A stretch of DNA of 64,000 nt from Bacteroidales bacterium UBA5371 (GCA_002407855.1 DHPF01000006.1:186001-250000); one strand, 5' to 3'; counted from the first letter of the stretch, positions 26,988 through 38,595 are shown. Notes: generated by a model from the letters alone, not told the origin. Translations and numbers: made by a program.

Positions 26988-29766
26988 TATTTATGATTTT
27001 ATTCTTTACAAAGATTATTTTCTTAACAGGTTTCCCTTCCATAAAGCGTTGCACTTCCGAGCTTGAAAGAACTTCATCTTCAATTTCCTTTTGCTCCTTA
27101 TTAAGTTCAAACTCCATTGTTAGACGCATCTTACCATTGATTGAAACAGGATACTTAAAAGAACTTTCAACTAAAAGGCTTTCATCAATTTCAGGAAATT
27201 TCTCAAAGCTAATTGTGTTTTGATGACCCAACAAAGACCAGAGTTCTTCAGCAATAAAAGGTGCAAATGGAGATATAAGGATTGCTAAAGGCTCAAGGAT
27301 TTCTCTCTTATTACATTTCAAATCGGTCAATTCATTCACACAAATCATAAATGTTGATACAGAAGTATTGAAACTAAATCTTTCAATGTCTTCTTTCACC
27401 TTCCTAACTGCCTTGTATAATGCTTTATATTCAGCACTTGAAGGTTTTTCTTCTGAAATGTTTAGATTATTATCTTTATCGTGGTATAGCTTCCAAAGTT
27501 TTCTCATAAAACGAAAAACTCCTTCAATTCCCTTTGTGTCCCATGGTTTGGACTGCTCTAATGGACCTAAGAACATTTCATAAAGTCGTAGGGTGTCAGC
27601 ACCATAACGCTCAATCAAATCATCAGGGTTTTGAACATTATACAAACTCTTTGACATTTTTTCAACCTCATATCCACAAACATATTTACCATCCTCTAAA
27701 ATAAACTCCGAATCCTTAAATTCTTCTCTCCAAGACCTAAAAGCATCAATATCAAGAATATCATTATCAACAATATTAATATCAACATGGATAGGATCAA
27801 CCTGATAATTATCTTTTAAATTATAAGAGACAAAAGTATTCTTTCCCCTAACCCTATAAACAAAATTACTCCTGCCTTGAATCATCCCCTGATTAATTAG
27901 CTTTTGATATGGCTCTTCTTTCACAGAAAGACCAATATCAAAAAGGAATTTTGTAATAAAACGAGAATAAAGTAAATGTCCTGTTGCGTGTTCACTTCCT
28001 CCAATATATAAATCCACATTTTGCCAATAATCATTTGCCTCTTTTGAGAAATATCTTTCCTCATTATTAGGATCCATATACCTTAAAGAATATGCATTTG
28101 AACCAGCAAAGCCAGGCATGGTGTTGGTGTCTAATGGATATTTCACACCATTAATCTCCACATTCCAATCCTTTGCTCTTGCAATTGGTGGCTCCCCATC
28201 TTCAGTTGGAAGATAAACATCAATATCTGGAAGTTCCAAAGGAAGCTCTTTTTCATCCAAAACATATGGAATACCTTCTTTATAATAAACAGGGAAAGGC
28301 TCTCCCCAATATCTTTGACGAGAGAAAATAGCGTCTCTAAGGCGATAATTAATTGTTCCGTAACCAATACCTTTTTCTTTAACGTAGGCTATAACTTCTT
28401 TCATTGCATCCTTCACTTCCATATTTGAAATAAAACCAGAATTAATGCAATGACCACTTTTTGAATCCTTAGCCTCTGTCCAAGAGTTTACATCCTCCTC
28501 ATTTTCACCAATAGGAACAACCACCTGCTTAATTGGGATATTGAAATGACGTGCAAATGCAAAATCCCTTGTGTCGTGAGCAGGGACAGACATAATGGCA
28601 CCAGTACCATATCCAGCCAAAACATATTCCGAAATCCAAATAGGAACTCTTTCATTGCTTAAAGGATTGATAGCATAGGAGCCAGTAAAGACACCTGATA
28701 TTTGCTTAACCTCCGATTGACGCTCTCTCTCAGAACGATTCTTTGCCCAAGAAACATAGTCTTCAACCTCTTTTTTCTTGTCTTGTTTGGTAAGTTTTTC
28801 AATCAAATCGTGTTCAGGACAAAGCACCATAAAGGTTACTCCCCAAAGAGTATCAGGTCTTGTTGTAAAAACTTCCAACTTATCTCCATCTTCAGTTGTG
28901 AAAAACACAGCAGCTCCTTCACTCTTTCCAATCCAGTTTCTTTGAATTTCCTTAATAGAATCTGTCCAATCAATTGTTTCTAATCCTTGAAGTAATCTCT
29001 CTGCATAAGCAGTTATCCTCAAAGACCATTGACGCATAGATTTTCTTTCCACAGCACAGCCACCTCTAACCGAAACACCTCCCACAACCTCATCATTTGC
29101 CAAAACAGTTCCAAGTTGAGGACACCAATTGACCAAAGAGTCTGAAAGATAAGCCAAACGATAATTCATTAAAACATCGCTTTTCTCTTTGTTGGAGTAG
29201 TTTGCCCAATCCTGAGCAGAAAAACATAATGGCTTAGTGCAGGCAACATTCAAGAGATTAGCTTGACCTTGTTCAAAGGCAGGAATTAGCTCATCAATAG
29301 GTCTTGCCATATTTGTATCGTAGCAATAATAAGAGTTGAAAAGTTGAATAAAGCACCATTGAGTCCATTTATAATATTTAGGGTCGCAGGTTCTAACCTC
29401 CCTATCCCAATCATAAGAAAGACCAATCTTATCTAATTGTTCTCTATAACGTTTAATGTTTATTTCTGTGGTAATTGCAGGATGTTGTCCTGTTTGAATA
29501 GCATATTGTTCAGCAGGCAAACCATAAGCATCAAAACCCATAGGATGCAAAACATTGAACCCATTAAGTCTTTTGTAGCGAGCAAAAATATCGGAAGCAA
29601 TATATCCAAGAGGATGTCCAACATGTAATCCAGCACCAGAAGGATAAGGGAACATATCCAAAACATAGTATTTAGGTTTAGATTTATCTATTTCAACACT
29701 AAATGTTTTATTCTCTTTCCAATAGCTTTGCCATTTAGGCTCAACCTCTCTAAAATTATAGTCCAT
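26977..29766 (-). CDS. leuS: Leucyl-tRNA synthetase
   Basis: The class I synthetase charges tRNA-Leu. The 929-residue protein has [18 protein letters not shown] (HIGH box HVGH at 48-51), a CP1 editing domain with [16 protein letters not shown] and [19 protein letters not shown] sequences, the KMSKS loop ([13 protein letters not shown]) and a C-terminal anticodon-binding region. Its length is above that of E. coli (860), as is common in Bacteroidetes. It has its own -7 box. The EamA gene overlaps its end by 11 nt. Confidence 0.98.
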   Translation of the reverse strand: MDYNFREVEPKWQSYWKENKTFSVEIDKSKPKYYVLDMFPYPSGAGLHVGHPLGYIASDIFARYKRLNGFNVLHPMGFDAYGLPAEQYAIQTGQHPAITTEINIKRYREQLDKIGLSYDWDREVRTCDPKYYKWTQWCFIQLFNSYYCYDTNMARPIDELIPAFEQGQANLLNVACTKPLCFSAQDWANYSNKEKSDVLMNYRLAYLSDSLVNWCPQLGTVLANDEVVGGVSVRGGCAVERKSMRQWSLRITAYAERLLQGLETIDWTDSIKEIQRNWIGKSEGAAVFFTTEDGDKLEVFTTRPDTLWGVTFMVLCPEHDLIEKLTKQDKKKEVEDYVSWAKNRSERERQSEVKQISGVFTGSYAINPLSNERVPIWISEYVLAGYGTGAIMSVPAHDTRDFAFARHFNIPIKQVVVPIGENEEDVNSWTEAKDSKSGHCINSGFISNMEVKDAMKEVIAYVKEKGIGYGTINYRLRDAIFSRQRYWGEPFPVYYKEGIPYVLDEKELPLELPDIDVYLPTEDGEPPIARAKDWNVEINGVKYPLDTNTMPGFAGSNAYSLRYMDPNNEERYFSKEANDYWQNVDLYIGGSEHATGHLLYSRFITKFLFDIGLSVKEEPYQKLINQGMIQGRSNFVYRVRGKNTFVSYNLKDNYQVDPIHVDINIVDNDILDIDAFRSWREEFKDSEFILEDGKYVCGYEVEKMSKSLYNVQNPDDLIERYGADTLRLYEMFLGPLEQSKPWDTKGIEGVFRFMRKLWKLYHDKDNNLNISEEKPSSAEYKALYKAVRKVKEDIERFSFNTSVSTFMICVNELTDLKCNKREILEPLAILISPFAPFIAEELWSLLGHQNTISFEKFPEIDESLLVESSFKYPVSINGKMRLTMEFELNKEQKEIEDEVLSSSEVQRFMEGKPVKKIIFVKNKIINIVC

Positions 29767-29796
29767 ATAAAATATATCTTTTTAAATTCTAACCTG

Positions 29797-29804
29797 CAAA
29801 GATA
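29797..29804 (-). promoter_or_regulatory. -7 box for leuS
   Basis: The minus strand reads TATCTTTG followed by CA, 31 nt before the ATG at 29766. Confidence 0.7.
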
Positions 29805-29891
29805 CAATATTAATGCAAAGTGTTAAAATACAAAGTTGATTTTATAGACTTATTATGTGATTAGATTATAATGCAATATTATCTTAGAATT

Positions 29892-31322
29892 TTATTTTAA
29901 GATAAGCTCAATAATATTCTCTACATGTTGGGTGTGAGGGAACATATCAACTGGTTGAATTCTTTTTACGGAATACTTTTCCATTAAGATATTTACATCC
30001 CTTGCTTGTGTGGCTGGATTGCAACTTATATAAATTATCTTCTTTGCTCCAATATTCAATAACTGCTCAACTACGCTTGGATGCATTCCCGCTCTTGGAG
30101 GGTCAGTAATTATTATATCCGGTTGCCCATTCTCTTTAACAAATTCTTCATTAAGAATCTTTGCCATATCACCAGCGTAAAAGTGGGTATTGTTAATATT
30201 ATTCTCCTTAGAATTTATCTTTGCGTCTGTGATTGCTTCTTCAATTGATTCAATGGCAACAACTTTTTTAACGTAAGGTGCTACAAAATTGGCTATTGTT
30301 CCTGTTCCTGTATATAAATCATAAAGGATATCTTCTTCTTTTAAGTCTGCCAATTCGGCTGCCGTACTATATAATATGTATGCCTGCTCCGAATTGGTTT
30401 GATAGAAAGATTTTGCCCCTATCTTAAACCTCAAATCTTCCCTATCTTTCCTAAATGAAGGCATAATCTCAGTTATATGATCTTTTCCCTTATAGCAAAT
30501 TATTTCTTGGTCAAAAAGAGTGTCGTTAAACTTAGTGTTGATGGCATACATTAGGGAAGTTATCTGTGGGAACTCCTTTGCAATTGCATCAAGCATAGGG
30601 AAAATCTCCTGGCTCTCCTCTGCAAAAACCATAATTAGCATTAAATCCTCGCCAGTGGTTGTTCTGATAATAATATTTCTAAGTAACCCCTTATGCTCCC
30701 TTATATCATAATACGAAAGCTCTTTCTCCTTGGCATAATCCCTAATGAAATTACGAATATGGCTTGAAGGCTCTTTCTGCAAAGCACAATAATCAATCTC
30801 CAAAACCTTATCGAAAAAACCTGGAACGTGAAATCCGAATCCATTTCTATTTGTTCCCCTTTCAAGAGTTTTAATATCCTCCTCGCTTAGCCAACGTTTT
30901 GAAGAGAAAGTGAATTCTAATTTATTACGATAGAAGAATATTTTCTCAGAACCAATAATTTTCTCATCCCCTGTGCAGTCAATATGCCCAATTCTTTGAA
31001 GATTATCAATAACTTGCTTGTTTTTATAGAATAACTGGTCTTCATAGAGCATTGTTTGCCACTTGCAGCCTCCACAAACCCCAAAATGTGGACATTTTGC
31101 TTCCACTCTTTTATCAGAGAATTTATGAAAATAAATGGCCTTACCTTCTGCAAAGTTCTTCTTCTTTTTAGTGATTTGCACATCAATAATATCCCCTGGG
31201 ACAACAAAAGGAATAAAAATCACAAGTTCATTATGCTTTGCAACAGAATTGCCTTCTGCTCCGGCATCAATAACTTCAACTTGTTCAATTATTTCTTGTC
31301 TTTTTGGCTTGTTTAATTTCAT
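29892..31322 (-). CDS. rlmD: 23S rRNA (uracil-5-)-methyltransferase, RlmD/RumA type
   Basis: The 476-residue enzyme has an N-terminal TRAM domain (VEVIDAGAEGNSVAKHNE onward), a 4Fe-4S cluster set (CPHFGVCGGC plus the later Cys in IDYCALQKEPS), the SAM motif LYDLYTGTGTIANF and the catalytic Cys in IIYISCNPATQARDV. RlmD methylates U1939 of E. coli 23S rRNA. Bacteroidetes often have more than one RumA-like protein, so the exact uracil is inference. It lies downstream of rpmH, separated by a hairpin. Confidence 0.92.
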   Translation of the reverse strand: MKLNKPKRQEIIEQVEVIDAGAEGNSVAKHNELVIFIPFVVPGDIIDVQITKKKKNFAEGKAIYFHKFSDKRVEAKCPHFGVCGGCKWQTMLYEDQLFYKNKQVIDNLQRIGHIDCTGDEKIIGSEKIFFYRNKLEFTFSSKRWLSEEDIKTLERGTNRNGFGFHVPGFFDKVLEIDYCALQKEPSSHIRNFIRDYAKEKELSYYDIREHKGLLRNIIIRTTTGEDLMLIMVFAEESQEIFPMLDAIAKEFPQITSLMYAINTKFNDTLFDQEIICYKGKDHITEIMPSFRKDREDLRFKIGAKSFYQTNSEQAYILYSTAAELADLKEEDILYDLYTGTGTIANFVAPYVKKVVAIESIEEAITDAKINSKENNINNTHFYAGDMAKILNEEFVKENGQPDIIITDPPRAGMHPSVVEQLLNIGAKKIIYISCNPATQARDVNILMEKYSVKRIQPVDMFPHTQHVENIIELILK

Positions 31323-31352
31323 AAGGTTAAGGGCTAATTAAGTGAAATAAAA

Positions 31353-31388
31353 AAGAAGCATTGCTTTATAGTTATAACAATGCTTCTT
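31353..31388 (-). terminator. Intrinsic terminator after rpmH
   Basis: AAGAAGCATTG and CAATGCTTCTT form an 11-bp stem. Read on the minus strand it is followed by a T-run. Confidence 0.85.
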
Positions 31389-31412
31389 AGTATATCTCTA
31401 AAAGAATAAATT

Positions 31413-31559
31413 CTATCTTTCGTCAGAAACAGTAAGTTTTTTTCTTCCGTGACGACGACGATTAGCTAATAATCTACGACCATTGGCAGATGCCATTCTT
31501 TTTCTAAAACCGTGTTTGTTTATTCTTTTTCTGCGTGAAGGTTGGAATGTTCTTTTCAT
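31413..31559 (-). CDS. rpmH: 50S ribosomal protein L34
   Basis: This short gene encodes 48 residues, [20 protein letters not shown] followed by [20 protein letters not shown] and KLTVSDER. It matches L34 throughout: the KRTFQPS start, the HGFR-x-RM core and the KLTVSD end seen in Bacteroidetes. It is a basic ribosomal protein of the large subunit. It has a -7 box 23 nt upstream and a terminator downstream. The usual neighbours rnpA and dnaA are not here. Confidence 0.97.
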   Translation of the reverse strand: MKRTFQPSRRKRINKHGFRKRMASANGRRLLANRRRHGRKKLTVSDER

Positions 31560-31582
31560 CTTATTATCAATTTTTCGGATTG

Positions 31583-31590
31583 CAAAAGTA
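31583..31590 (-). promoter_or_regulatory. -7 box for rpmH
   Basis: The minus strand reads TACTTTTG followed by C. Confidence 0.65.
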
Positions 31591-32255
31591 CAACAAATTT
31601 TTTATTAAGCAAATATATTCCTATAATTTTTTGTTTTTTTACTCTTAATTCAAGTTATAAATTAAAAAACTCGCCCTATATTATATATGTATATGCGTTA
31701 TAAAATAAGAAAGTTTTTATTTGCTTTCTTGTCTTTGGGTTAGAATAATACTAAATCAATATTTATGACAATTTATTTATTGCATTGAATTATTCTTTTG
31801 AAGATTTATCTTATTTAATACTGTGTTTATGACCTTAGAAGCAAGTGTTTATGAGCTTAAATGCAGTTTTGATGACCCCAAAACAAAGGCTTAATGAACA
31901 CGAAATGCCATTTCGTTGCGATGAAATGGCATTTCGTTATATATGAAATGCCATCTCGTTTGAACGAAATGCCATTTCGTGCTCGTAATAACAAAGTTTG
32001 AGGGTCATAAAAACGCAGTTTTAATCTCGTAAAAACTCTGTTTACGATTCATCAAAACTGCGTTTAGGTTTTCTTATATGAATTTTTGGTAAATTATTTG
32101 TCAGGGAAAAATCATTGAAGTTAAAAATTTAACCTCAATAATATAAATGTATCGGAGTTTTATTTTGTTGTTTTTATTCGCTTTGAAGGTTATTATTTCT
32201 TAGAGCAATTAAGTTTTTATTGCTTCCTTTTTTTTATCATTTCAAAAGATTGATT
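31591..32255. other. Long intergenic stretch without a gene
   Basis: Between the divergent promoters of rpmH and the TPR gene there is no credible coding frame. It contains the 22-bp-period array at 31821-32068. I see nothing recognisable in 31591-31820 or 32069-32250 apart from AT-rich sequence. Confidence 0.7.
31821..32068. repeat. Degenerate array of 21-22 bp period with palindromic cores
   Basis: Four near-perfect palindromes of the form ACGAAATGCCATTTCGT are centred at 31908, 31929, 31951 and 31972 (steps 21, 22, 21). The second has the inverted centre base. A weak unit CAAAGTTTG (centre 31996) follows, then AAAACGCAGTTTT, AAAACTCTGTTTA and AAAACTGCGTTTA centred at 32016, 32038 and 32060 (steps 20, 22, 22). 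On the left, ATGACC or ATGAGC words at 31829, 31851 and 31872 continue the period. The word groups differ, but the spacing is kept across the whole tract. Confidence 0.85.
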
Positions 32256-32263
32256 TATATTTG
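32256..32263 (+). promoter_or_regulatory. -7 box for the TPR-secG genes
   Basis: TATATTTG followed by CA, 49 nt before the ATG at 32312. Confidence 0.65.
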
Positions 32264-32311
32264 CAAATTCAAACTTAATGAAAAAAAGGTAAGAAAACGT
32301 TTAAGATTAGC

Positions 32312-33001
32312 ATGGATAGAACTTTTATTAATAATTTATTGCAATTAAAGGATGAAGATTTTAATAATCAAGTTCTCTATGTTTTGAAACGTACAATTGA
32401 GAAATATCCTTTCTTTTCCCTGCTATATTATTATAATGCCAAATGTGCAAAATCTCTTTCTCAAAATCCTAATCAAGCTCTTTCTTTGGCATCAACTTAT
32501 TCTCCCGATAGGGCAAGGTTGAAGGAGTTTATGGAAACTAATATTGCTTTTCAGTTTACCTCTGAGGAGGCTCCAAAAACCGATATGGACAAGATTAATG
32601 AAAGGATTGAGCAGTTAAAAAAGCTCTATGGCACAACTCCTACTCATAAGGAGAAGGAAAAAGATACAACTCCTGACATAATTAAGGAAATTGACTCCTA
32701 CGCAGAGCCTAATCTTTCAACAACTCCAACTAAGGAGGAGTTAGTTGAACGTTTTTTGCATATTGAAAACCCAAAATTAAAGAACTTAAAAGACGAAAAA
32801 GAGAGCGTTAGTATTAATGAAGTAGTAAAAAAAAGTATTGAACAAGAGTTTGAAATAGTAACAGAGACAATGGCAAAGGTCTATTTGAAGCAAGGATATA
32901 AGGATAGGGCAATTAAAATTTATCAACAATTAATTTTGGCTAATCCAGAAAAAAGTAGTTACTTTGCAAATCAAATTCAAAAAATAGAAGATAATAATTA
33001 A
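32312..33001 (+). CDS. TPR-like protein upstream of secG, unknown function
   Basis: The 229-residue cytoplasmic protein has no signal peptide. The N-terminus (1-85) is helical, the middle (85-165) is charged and probably disordered, and the C-terminus carries one clear TPR-like helix pair (TMAKVYLKQGYKDRAIKIYQ then QLILANPEKS). Proteins of this layout are common directly before secG in Bacteroidetes, and the function is unknown. The secG start follows after 20 nt, so the two probably share a transcript. Confidence 0.8.
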   Translation: MDRTFINNLLQLKDEDFNNQVLYVLKRTIEKYPFFSLLYYYNAKCAKSLSQNPNQALSLASTYSPDRARLKEFMETNIAFQFTSEEAPKTDMDKINERIEQLKKLYGTTPTHKEKEKDTTPDIIKEIDSYAEPNLSTTPTKEELVERFLHIENPKLKNLKDEKESVSINEVVKKSIEQEFEIVTETMAKVYLKQGYKDRAIKIYQQLILANPEKSSYFANQIQKIEDNN

Positions 33002-33021
33002 GTAAAAAAAACGATATAAAT

Positions 33022-33354
33022 ATGTATGTAGTTATTGTAGTATTAATATTAATAATATGTTTATTTTTAGGGCTTGTAGTATTAGTACAAAATAGTAAAG
33101 GTGGTGGTTTGGCAGCAAACTTCCAATCTCAAAGTCAAATAATGGGAGTTAGAAAAACAGCAGACTTCTTAGAAAAGGCTTCTTGGGGATTGGCAGTTGC
33201 ATTATTGGTGCTTTGTCTTGTAGCAACAGCTGTTGTTCCTGGCAAACATACTGATACAAATAAAGGAACAGACTTAAATCCCAATGCTCTTAAAACAACA
33301 GTTCCTGCCCCAACTCAACCTGCTGCACCATCACAAACTCCATTGCAACAATAA
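33022..33354 (+). CDS. secG: Preprotein translocase subunit SecG
   Basis: The 110-residue protein has two membrane helices (about 2-22 and 52-74). Between them is the SecG motif VLVQNSKGGGLAANFQSQSQIMGVRK. A Pro/Thr/Ala-rich tail (about 80-110) follows, as in many Bacteroidetes SecG proteins. SecG helps SecYE move proteins across the inner membrane. It is followed by an intrinsic terminator. Confidence 0.95.
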   Translation: MYVVIVVLILIICLFLGLVVLVQNSKGGGLAANFQSQSQIMGVRKTADFLEKASWGLAVALLVLCLVATAVVPGKHTDTNKGTDLNPNALKTTVPAPTQPAAPSQTPLQQ

Positions 33355-33388
33355 ATTTAATAATTTATTTTTTCATAATTTGGTTTTT

Positions 33389-33420
33389 AAAGAGCTGTCT
33401 TAATTGATGGCTCTTTTTTA
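33389..33420 (+). terminator. Intrinsic terminator after secG
   Basis: AAAGAGCTGTC pairs with GATGGCTCTTT through two G-T pairs, followed by a T-run. Confidence 0.8.
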
Positions 33421-33551
33421 TTTACAATAGTCAGCTTTACTGACGTTTTGTCATAAATTTACTTTAATTACAATTTTGGCACATTATTTAATGTATAGGT
33501 AATTAAATCAAAGAATAATAAAATAATTTAAAAATAATAAACTAAAAAATT

Positions 33552-33830
33552 ATGGCAAAGATTAATGTAAGACCCTTAGCTGATAGGGTATTAGTAAAAC
33601 CAGCAGAAGCAGAAACTAAGACAGCAGCAGGTATTATTATTCCAGATACTGCAAAAGAAAAACCAATGAAAGGTGAAGTTGTTGCAGTTGGAGTAGGAAA
33701 GAAAGATGAGCCAATGACAGTAAAGGTTGGCGATAAAGTATTATATGGCAAATATTCAGGAACAGAAATCAATGTTGATGGAAAAGAATATTTGATTATG
33801 AGGGAAAGTGATATTTACGCAATCATTTAA
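33552..33830 (+). CDS. groES: Co-chaperonin GroES
   Basis: The 92-residue co-chaperonin forms the heptameric lid of GroEL. It has the N-terminal [20 protein letters not shown], the mobile-loop region and [17 protein letters not shown]. It is 52 nt upstream of groEL in the usual order. I find no CIRCE inverted repeat upstream, so heat control probably uses another route. The -7 box is imperfect (TA then TTTG near 33469-33478). Confidence 0.98.
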   Translation: MAKINVRPLADRVLVKPAEAETKTAAGIIIPDTAKEKPMKGEVVAVGVGKKDEPMTVKVGDKVLYGKYSGTEINVDGKEYLIMRESDIYAII

Positions 33831-33876
33831 TTAGGATAATCAAAATTAGAAGTAAAACAATTAAATTAAAAGATAA

Positions 33877-35517
<1,641 letters not shown>

Positions 35518-35543
35518 TAATAACTTTTCATAATAATGATTTT

Positions 35544-35577
35544 AGCCCTCTGAATAAATAAGGAGGGCTTTTTTTAT
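35544..35577 (+). terminator. Intrinsic terminator after groEL
   Basis: AGCCCTC pairs with GAGGGCT, followed by a run of seven or more T. Confidence 0.9.
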
Positions 35578-35610
35578 ATCTTAAAAACTTTGGAGTAAAT
35601 AAAAAAATAA

Positions 35611-35618
35611 TATCTTTG
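35611..35618 (+). promoter_or_regulatory. -7 box for the DUF4293 gene
   Basis: TATCTTTG followed by CA, 36 nt before the ATG. Confidence 0.65.
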
Positions 35619-35653
35619 CAAATCAATAACCCCCAAACTAATAAAATAAAGAA

Positions 35654-36151
35654 ATGATACAAAGAATACAAACATTATGGTTAGCATTTGTTGTGCTATT
35701 GACAGGTGCAAGCTTTTTCTTTCCGATAGCAGAATTTAGCTTTGACTACAAGGGAAATATAACAGGCACTTATGGATTATTGCCAGAAAACAACACAATA
35801 TATCAAATAATCAACAACGTTCAAGCCTATGAATGGAGTTTGATATTTATGCAAATAGGAGTAGCTTTATTTGCTCTGGTTGCCATCTTCCTTTACAAGA
35901 AACGTCCATTACAACTTAAAGTGGTAGCAGGCGGAATGTTGCTCTTGACAATATATATTGCCTTTTTAATCTTTGTCAAAATAGACTCCTTAGAAGATAA
36001 AATAGCAGAACTATTGCAGGTAACAGTAAAAACTACCTACAATAAAATCTCAATTATGTTTCCGGTGCTACAAGTTTTACTTTTGATACTCACTCAAAGA
36101 GCAATCCGAAAAGACGAGAGAATAGTCCGTTCATCAGAGCGTTTAAGATAG
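35654..36151 (+). CDS. DUF4293 family membrane protein
   Basis: The 165-residue protein starts with MIQRIQTLWLAFVVLLTGAS and has four predicted membrane helices (about 7-27, 60-80, 90-108, 132-150) with a short charged tail. This is the DUF4293 pattern, a Bacteroidetes family of unknown function. It has its own promoter and converges with the DUF6089 gene. Confidence 0.88.
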   Translation: MIQRIQTLWLAFVVLLTGASFFFPIAEFSFDYKGNITGTYGLLPENNTIYQIINNVQAYEWSLIFMQIGVALFALVAIFLYKKRPLQLKVVAGGMLLLTIYIAFLIFVKIDSLEDKIAELLQVTVKTTYNKISIMFPVLQVLLLILTQRAIRKDERIVRSSERLR

Positions 36152-36203
36152 AGAAAACGTTTGCTGTAAGAGAGGTTTTAAATTTAATATAAGATACCTT
36201 GCT

Positions 36204-37037
36204 TTAGAAGGTTTTACAGCTGCGTTTGAAGAAGTTGAGTTTGGTTGTTAGGGTTAAACCGAAGAACTGATAAAGGTCGTTTACCGATAGATTGCCTCTC
36301 ATTTCTCCTGCTTTATGAAATGTTCCGGGCTTAATTTCATTTGTTCTATCGGCTGCCACAACACCAATTTGTCCGCTCCAAGTTAAAAGAGCATCTCTAT
36401 CCACATAGTCTTTACTCACATCGTCAATATAGTCTGTAAGGGTCATTCGTAAGCCCCATTCTAAGCCTATACATACTCTTTTACTAAGACTAACCTTTAA
36501 TCCTAAGCCAAAAGGGAAAGAGATTTGAGCCAAGGAATATGGATTTGAATAGCCTTCCATTCCTTGTCCTTCGGTGCTTAGAGGTTGCAATTCTACCCAT
36601 TGCTTTTCAAGGCTTATGGGGTCAGTTAATTTTGCTTTTGGATTAAACCAGAACAAACCTACTCCTCCAAATATATAAGGTGTAATGCGGTGCTGACGGC
36701 TTCCTGTCTGGTAGTCAAAGAAATTAAATTCGCAGGTAAGGGCAATTTCATTTATCTTTGATTCAAAGCTTAGGTTACGTATATTGCCAAAATCGGAATC
36801 ATAGGCTCCTACTTTCCCAAACATTGCACTTGCTTTTAATACCCAGCGAGGATTGAAATTATAACGGGCTATTGCTCCTACCATAAGATTGGTATTATAT
36901 AGGTTATACTTAGGGTTAATGTCGCCTATATAGTTACTCCCTCCAACTATTACTCCAAATTCCGACCTATCTATCCATTGAGCCTCTGCTTTTTGGACTA
37001 GGAAAATTAGCAGTATGATTATGATTATTCTTTTCAT
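36204..37037 (-). CDS. DUF6089 / PorG-like outer-membrane beta-barrel
   Basis: The 277-residue protein has a signal peptide (MKRIIIIILLIFLVQKAEA, cut before QW). Its barrel has the DUF6089 motifs FGVIVGGSNYIGDINPKYN, ITPYIFGGVGLFWFNPKAKL, SLAQISFPFGLGLKVSL and CIGLEWGLRMTLTDYIDDVS. This group includes proteins related to PorG, an outer-membrane part of type IX secretion, and the window does contain type IX cargo; the PorG role is inference. An upstream TTG at 37055 lies inside the -7 box, so the ATG at 37037 is the start. Confidence 0.83.
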   Translation of the reverse strand: MKRIIIIILLIFLVQKAEAQWIDRSEFGVIVGGSNYIGDINPKYNLYNTNLMVGAIARYNFNPRWVLKASAMFGKVGAYDSDFGNIRNLSFESKINEIALTCEFNFFDYQTGSRQHRITPYIFGGVGLFWFNPKAKLTDPISLEKQWVELQPLSTEGQGMEGYSNPYSLAQISFPFGLGLKVSLSKRVCIGLEWGLRMTLTDYIDDVSKDYVDRDALLTWSGQIGVVAADRTNEIKPGTFHKAGEMRGNLSVNDLYQFFGLTLTTKLNFFKRSCKTF

Positions 37038-37052
37038 TGGACTTTTTGTTTG

Positions 37053-37060
37053 CAAAGTTA
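37053..37060 (-). promoter_or_regulatory. -7 box for the DUF6089 gene
   Basis: The minus strand reads TAACTTTG followed by C, 15 nt before the ATG at 37037. Confidence 0.6.
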
Positions 37061-37079
37061 GTAATTTCTTTTTATTCTC

Positions 37080-37568
37080 CTATTTGTTAAACTCCAAAAT
37101 CTCCAAATCTTTTGGCTCAGAGTCAATTTTAAAGCGTACGAGGGTTGATATTTTATGAATTCCTTGTCGTCCAGCTGCTCCTGGGTTGATATGTAGTAGA
37201 GTATATTTGGGGTCGTTCATAACTTTCAAAATATGGGAATGTCCTGCAATAAATATGTTGGGACGATGCAATTCAATCAGTTCTTTAATCCCTTTTTCAT
37301 ACTTATTAGGGTAACCTCCAATATGTGTAATCATAATTTTCAGCCCTTCAACTTCAATGTTTTCAACCTTTTTTGTACGGGTAATCACTCCAAAATCATC
37401 AATATTCCCATATACGGCAATTGTTTTCTTGAATGCTTGAAGTTCGTCCAAGACCTCTTCACTTCCAATGTCTCCGGCGTGTATAATAAGGTCAACATCT
37501 TTAAAAAACTCATAAACCTCCTTAGGCAAATAGCCATGCGTATCGGACAAAACACCAATTTTCTTCAT
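37080..37568 (-). CDS. Metallophosphoesterase, YfcE/MJ0936 family phosphodiesterase
   Basis: The 162-residue protein has the five metal-binding motifs of the family: GVLSDTHGYLP, IHAGDIGSEEV, AVYGNIDD, MITHIGGYP and IFIAGHSHILK. These small enzymes hydrolyse phosphodiesters in a metal-dependent way; the natural substrate is unknown. The frame can be extended upstream, but that part crosses the promoter box, so the ATG at 37568 is preferred. It diverges from the EamA gene at 37660. Confidence 0.93.
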   Translation of the reverse strand: MKKIGVLSDTHGYLPKEVYEFFKDVDLIIHAGDIGSEEVLDELQAFKKTIAVYGNIDDFGVITRTKKVENIEVEGLKIMITHIGGYPNKYEKGIKELIELHRPNIFIAGHSHILKVMNDPKYTLLHINPGAAGRQGIHKISTLVRFKIDSEPKDLEILEFNK

Positions 37569-37582
37569 ATTAATTCTTTTTG

Positions 37583-37590
37583 CAAAGATA
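37583..37590 (-). promoter_or_regulatory. -7 box for the phosphodiesterase gene
   Basis: The minus strand reads TATCTTTG followed by CA, 14 nt before the ATG at 37568. Confidence 0.65.
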
Positions 37591-37659
37591 ATATTTTGCG
37601 TGATATTCTGCTCTTTGCTTTTTTTTTCGGATATTTGCAAACTAAAGTTTTATTGTTTC

Positions 37660-38595
37660 ATGTTGAAGAATTTCAGAGCCTATATTCCCATTTTCTTCTC
37701 AATGCTCTTTTGGGGTATGAGTTTCATTTGGACTAAGGACTTACTCAATGCTGGCTTTTCTCCAATCATTATCATAACTCTCAGGGTTTTGATTTCTGCT
37801 GTTTTGCTCTATGTTATCTTCAAGATTGCAGGGAAATTAGATAAGATTGACAAGAAGGATTATAAGCTTTTCATGGCTCTTGCATTCTTTGAACCCTTCC
37901 TTTATTTCTTTGGAGAGAATTGGGGTTTGCAGTATCTTGACCCAAGCATAGGCTCAATCATAATCTCCACTATTCCTGTCTTTGTACCTTTTGGACTTTA
38001 TTTCTTCCATAAGGAAGCTTTGCACTGGCAACTGATTATTGGGGTTTTTCTTACCATTATTGGGCTTTTCATTATTAGTCTTTCACCAAATGCCGAATTT
38101 AGCGTTAGTGGAAAAGGTATTGCTTTAATGTTCTTGGCGGTATTTTCGGCTGCTGGTTATAGTGTGGTTTTGTATAATGTTATAAAGAAATATGAGCCAA
38201 TTACCATTACTACAACTCAGAATATTATTGGTTCAATTTACTATCTTCCTCTATTCTTAATCTTTGAACTCAAAACTCTTAAAAACCTTACCTTCAATTT
38301 TGATACTCTTTATCCTCTCTTTGCACTTGCCATTCTCTGTTCCTCAATAGCCTTTATTTGTTATTCCTATTCAGCCAAAAGACTATCCATTCCCAAGACT
38401 TCAGTATTTACCAATGCTGTACCTATTGTTACAATCTTGTTTGCAGTACTTTTGGGAAAAGAATACCTAACTGTCAATAAAGTTGTAGGAATGGTCGTTG
38501 TATTATTGGGAGTTTTCCTAAGTCAAATTAATTTTAAAAGAATGAATTATGAAAGTAAAAGTTGGTTTAGTGCAATTAAGCTGCACAAAAAATAA
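37660..38595 (+). CDS. EamA-family (DMT) transporter
   Basis: The 311-residue protein has ten predicted helices in two EamA repeats, with FFSMLFWGMSFIWTKDLLNA near the start, LDPSIGSIIISTIPVFVPFG, and KTSVFTNAVPIVTILFAVLL in the second repeat. The substrate is unknown. The chosen ATG at 37660 gives the normal N-terminus; upstream codons overlap the divergent promoter region. Its last 47 nt overlap aguB in another frame, so it is tied to the putrescine genes, and a polyamine or precursor carrier is possible. Confidence 0.87.
   Translation: MLKNFRAYIPIFFSMLFWGMSFIWTKDLLNAGFSPIIIITLRVLISAVLLYVIFKIAGKLDKIDKKDYKLFMALAFFEPFLYFFGENWGLQYLDPSIGSIIISTIPVFVPFGLYFFHKEALHWQLIIGVFLTIIGLFIISLSPNAEFSVSGKGIALMFLAVFSAAGYSVVLYNVIKKYEPITITTTQNIIGSIYYLPLFLIFELKTLKNLTFNFDTLYPLFALAILCSSIAFICYSYSAKRLSIPKTSVFTNAVPIVTILFAVLLGKEYLTVNKVVGMVVVLLGVFLSQINFKRMNYESKSWFSAIKLHKK

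Noticed and set aside
33421..33551. CIRCE operator before groES
   Set aside because: No inverted repeat of the TTAGCACTC type is present.
37600..37659. Longer N-terminus for the EamA gene
   Set aside because: The extension lies in the divergent promoter region and adds a Cys/Phe-rich stretch before the normal EamA start.
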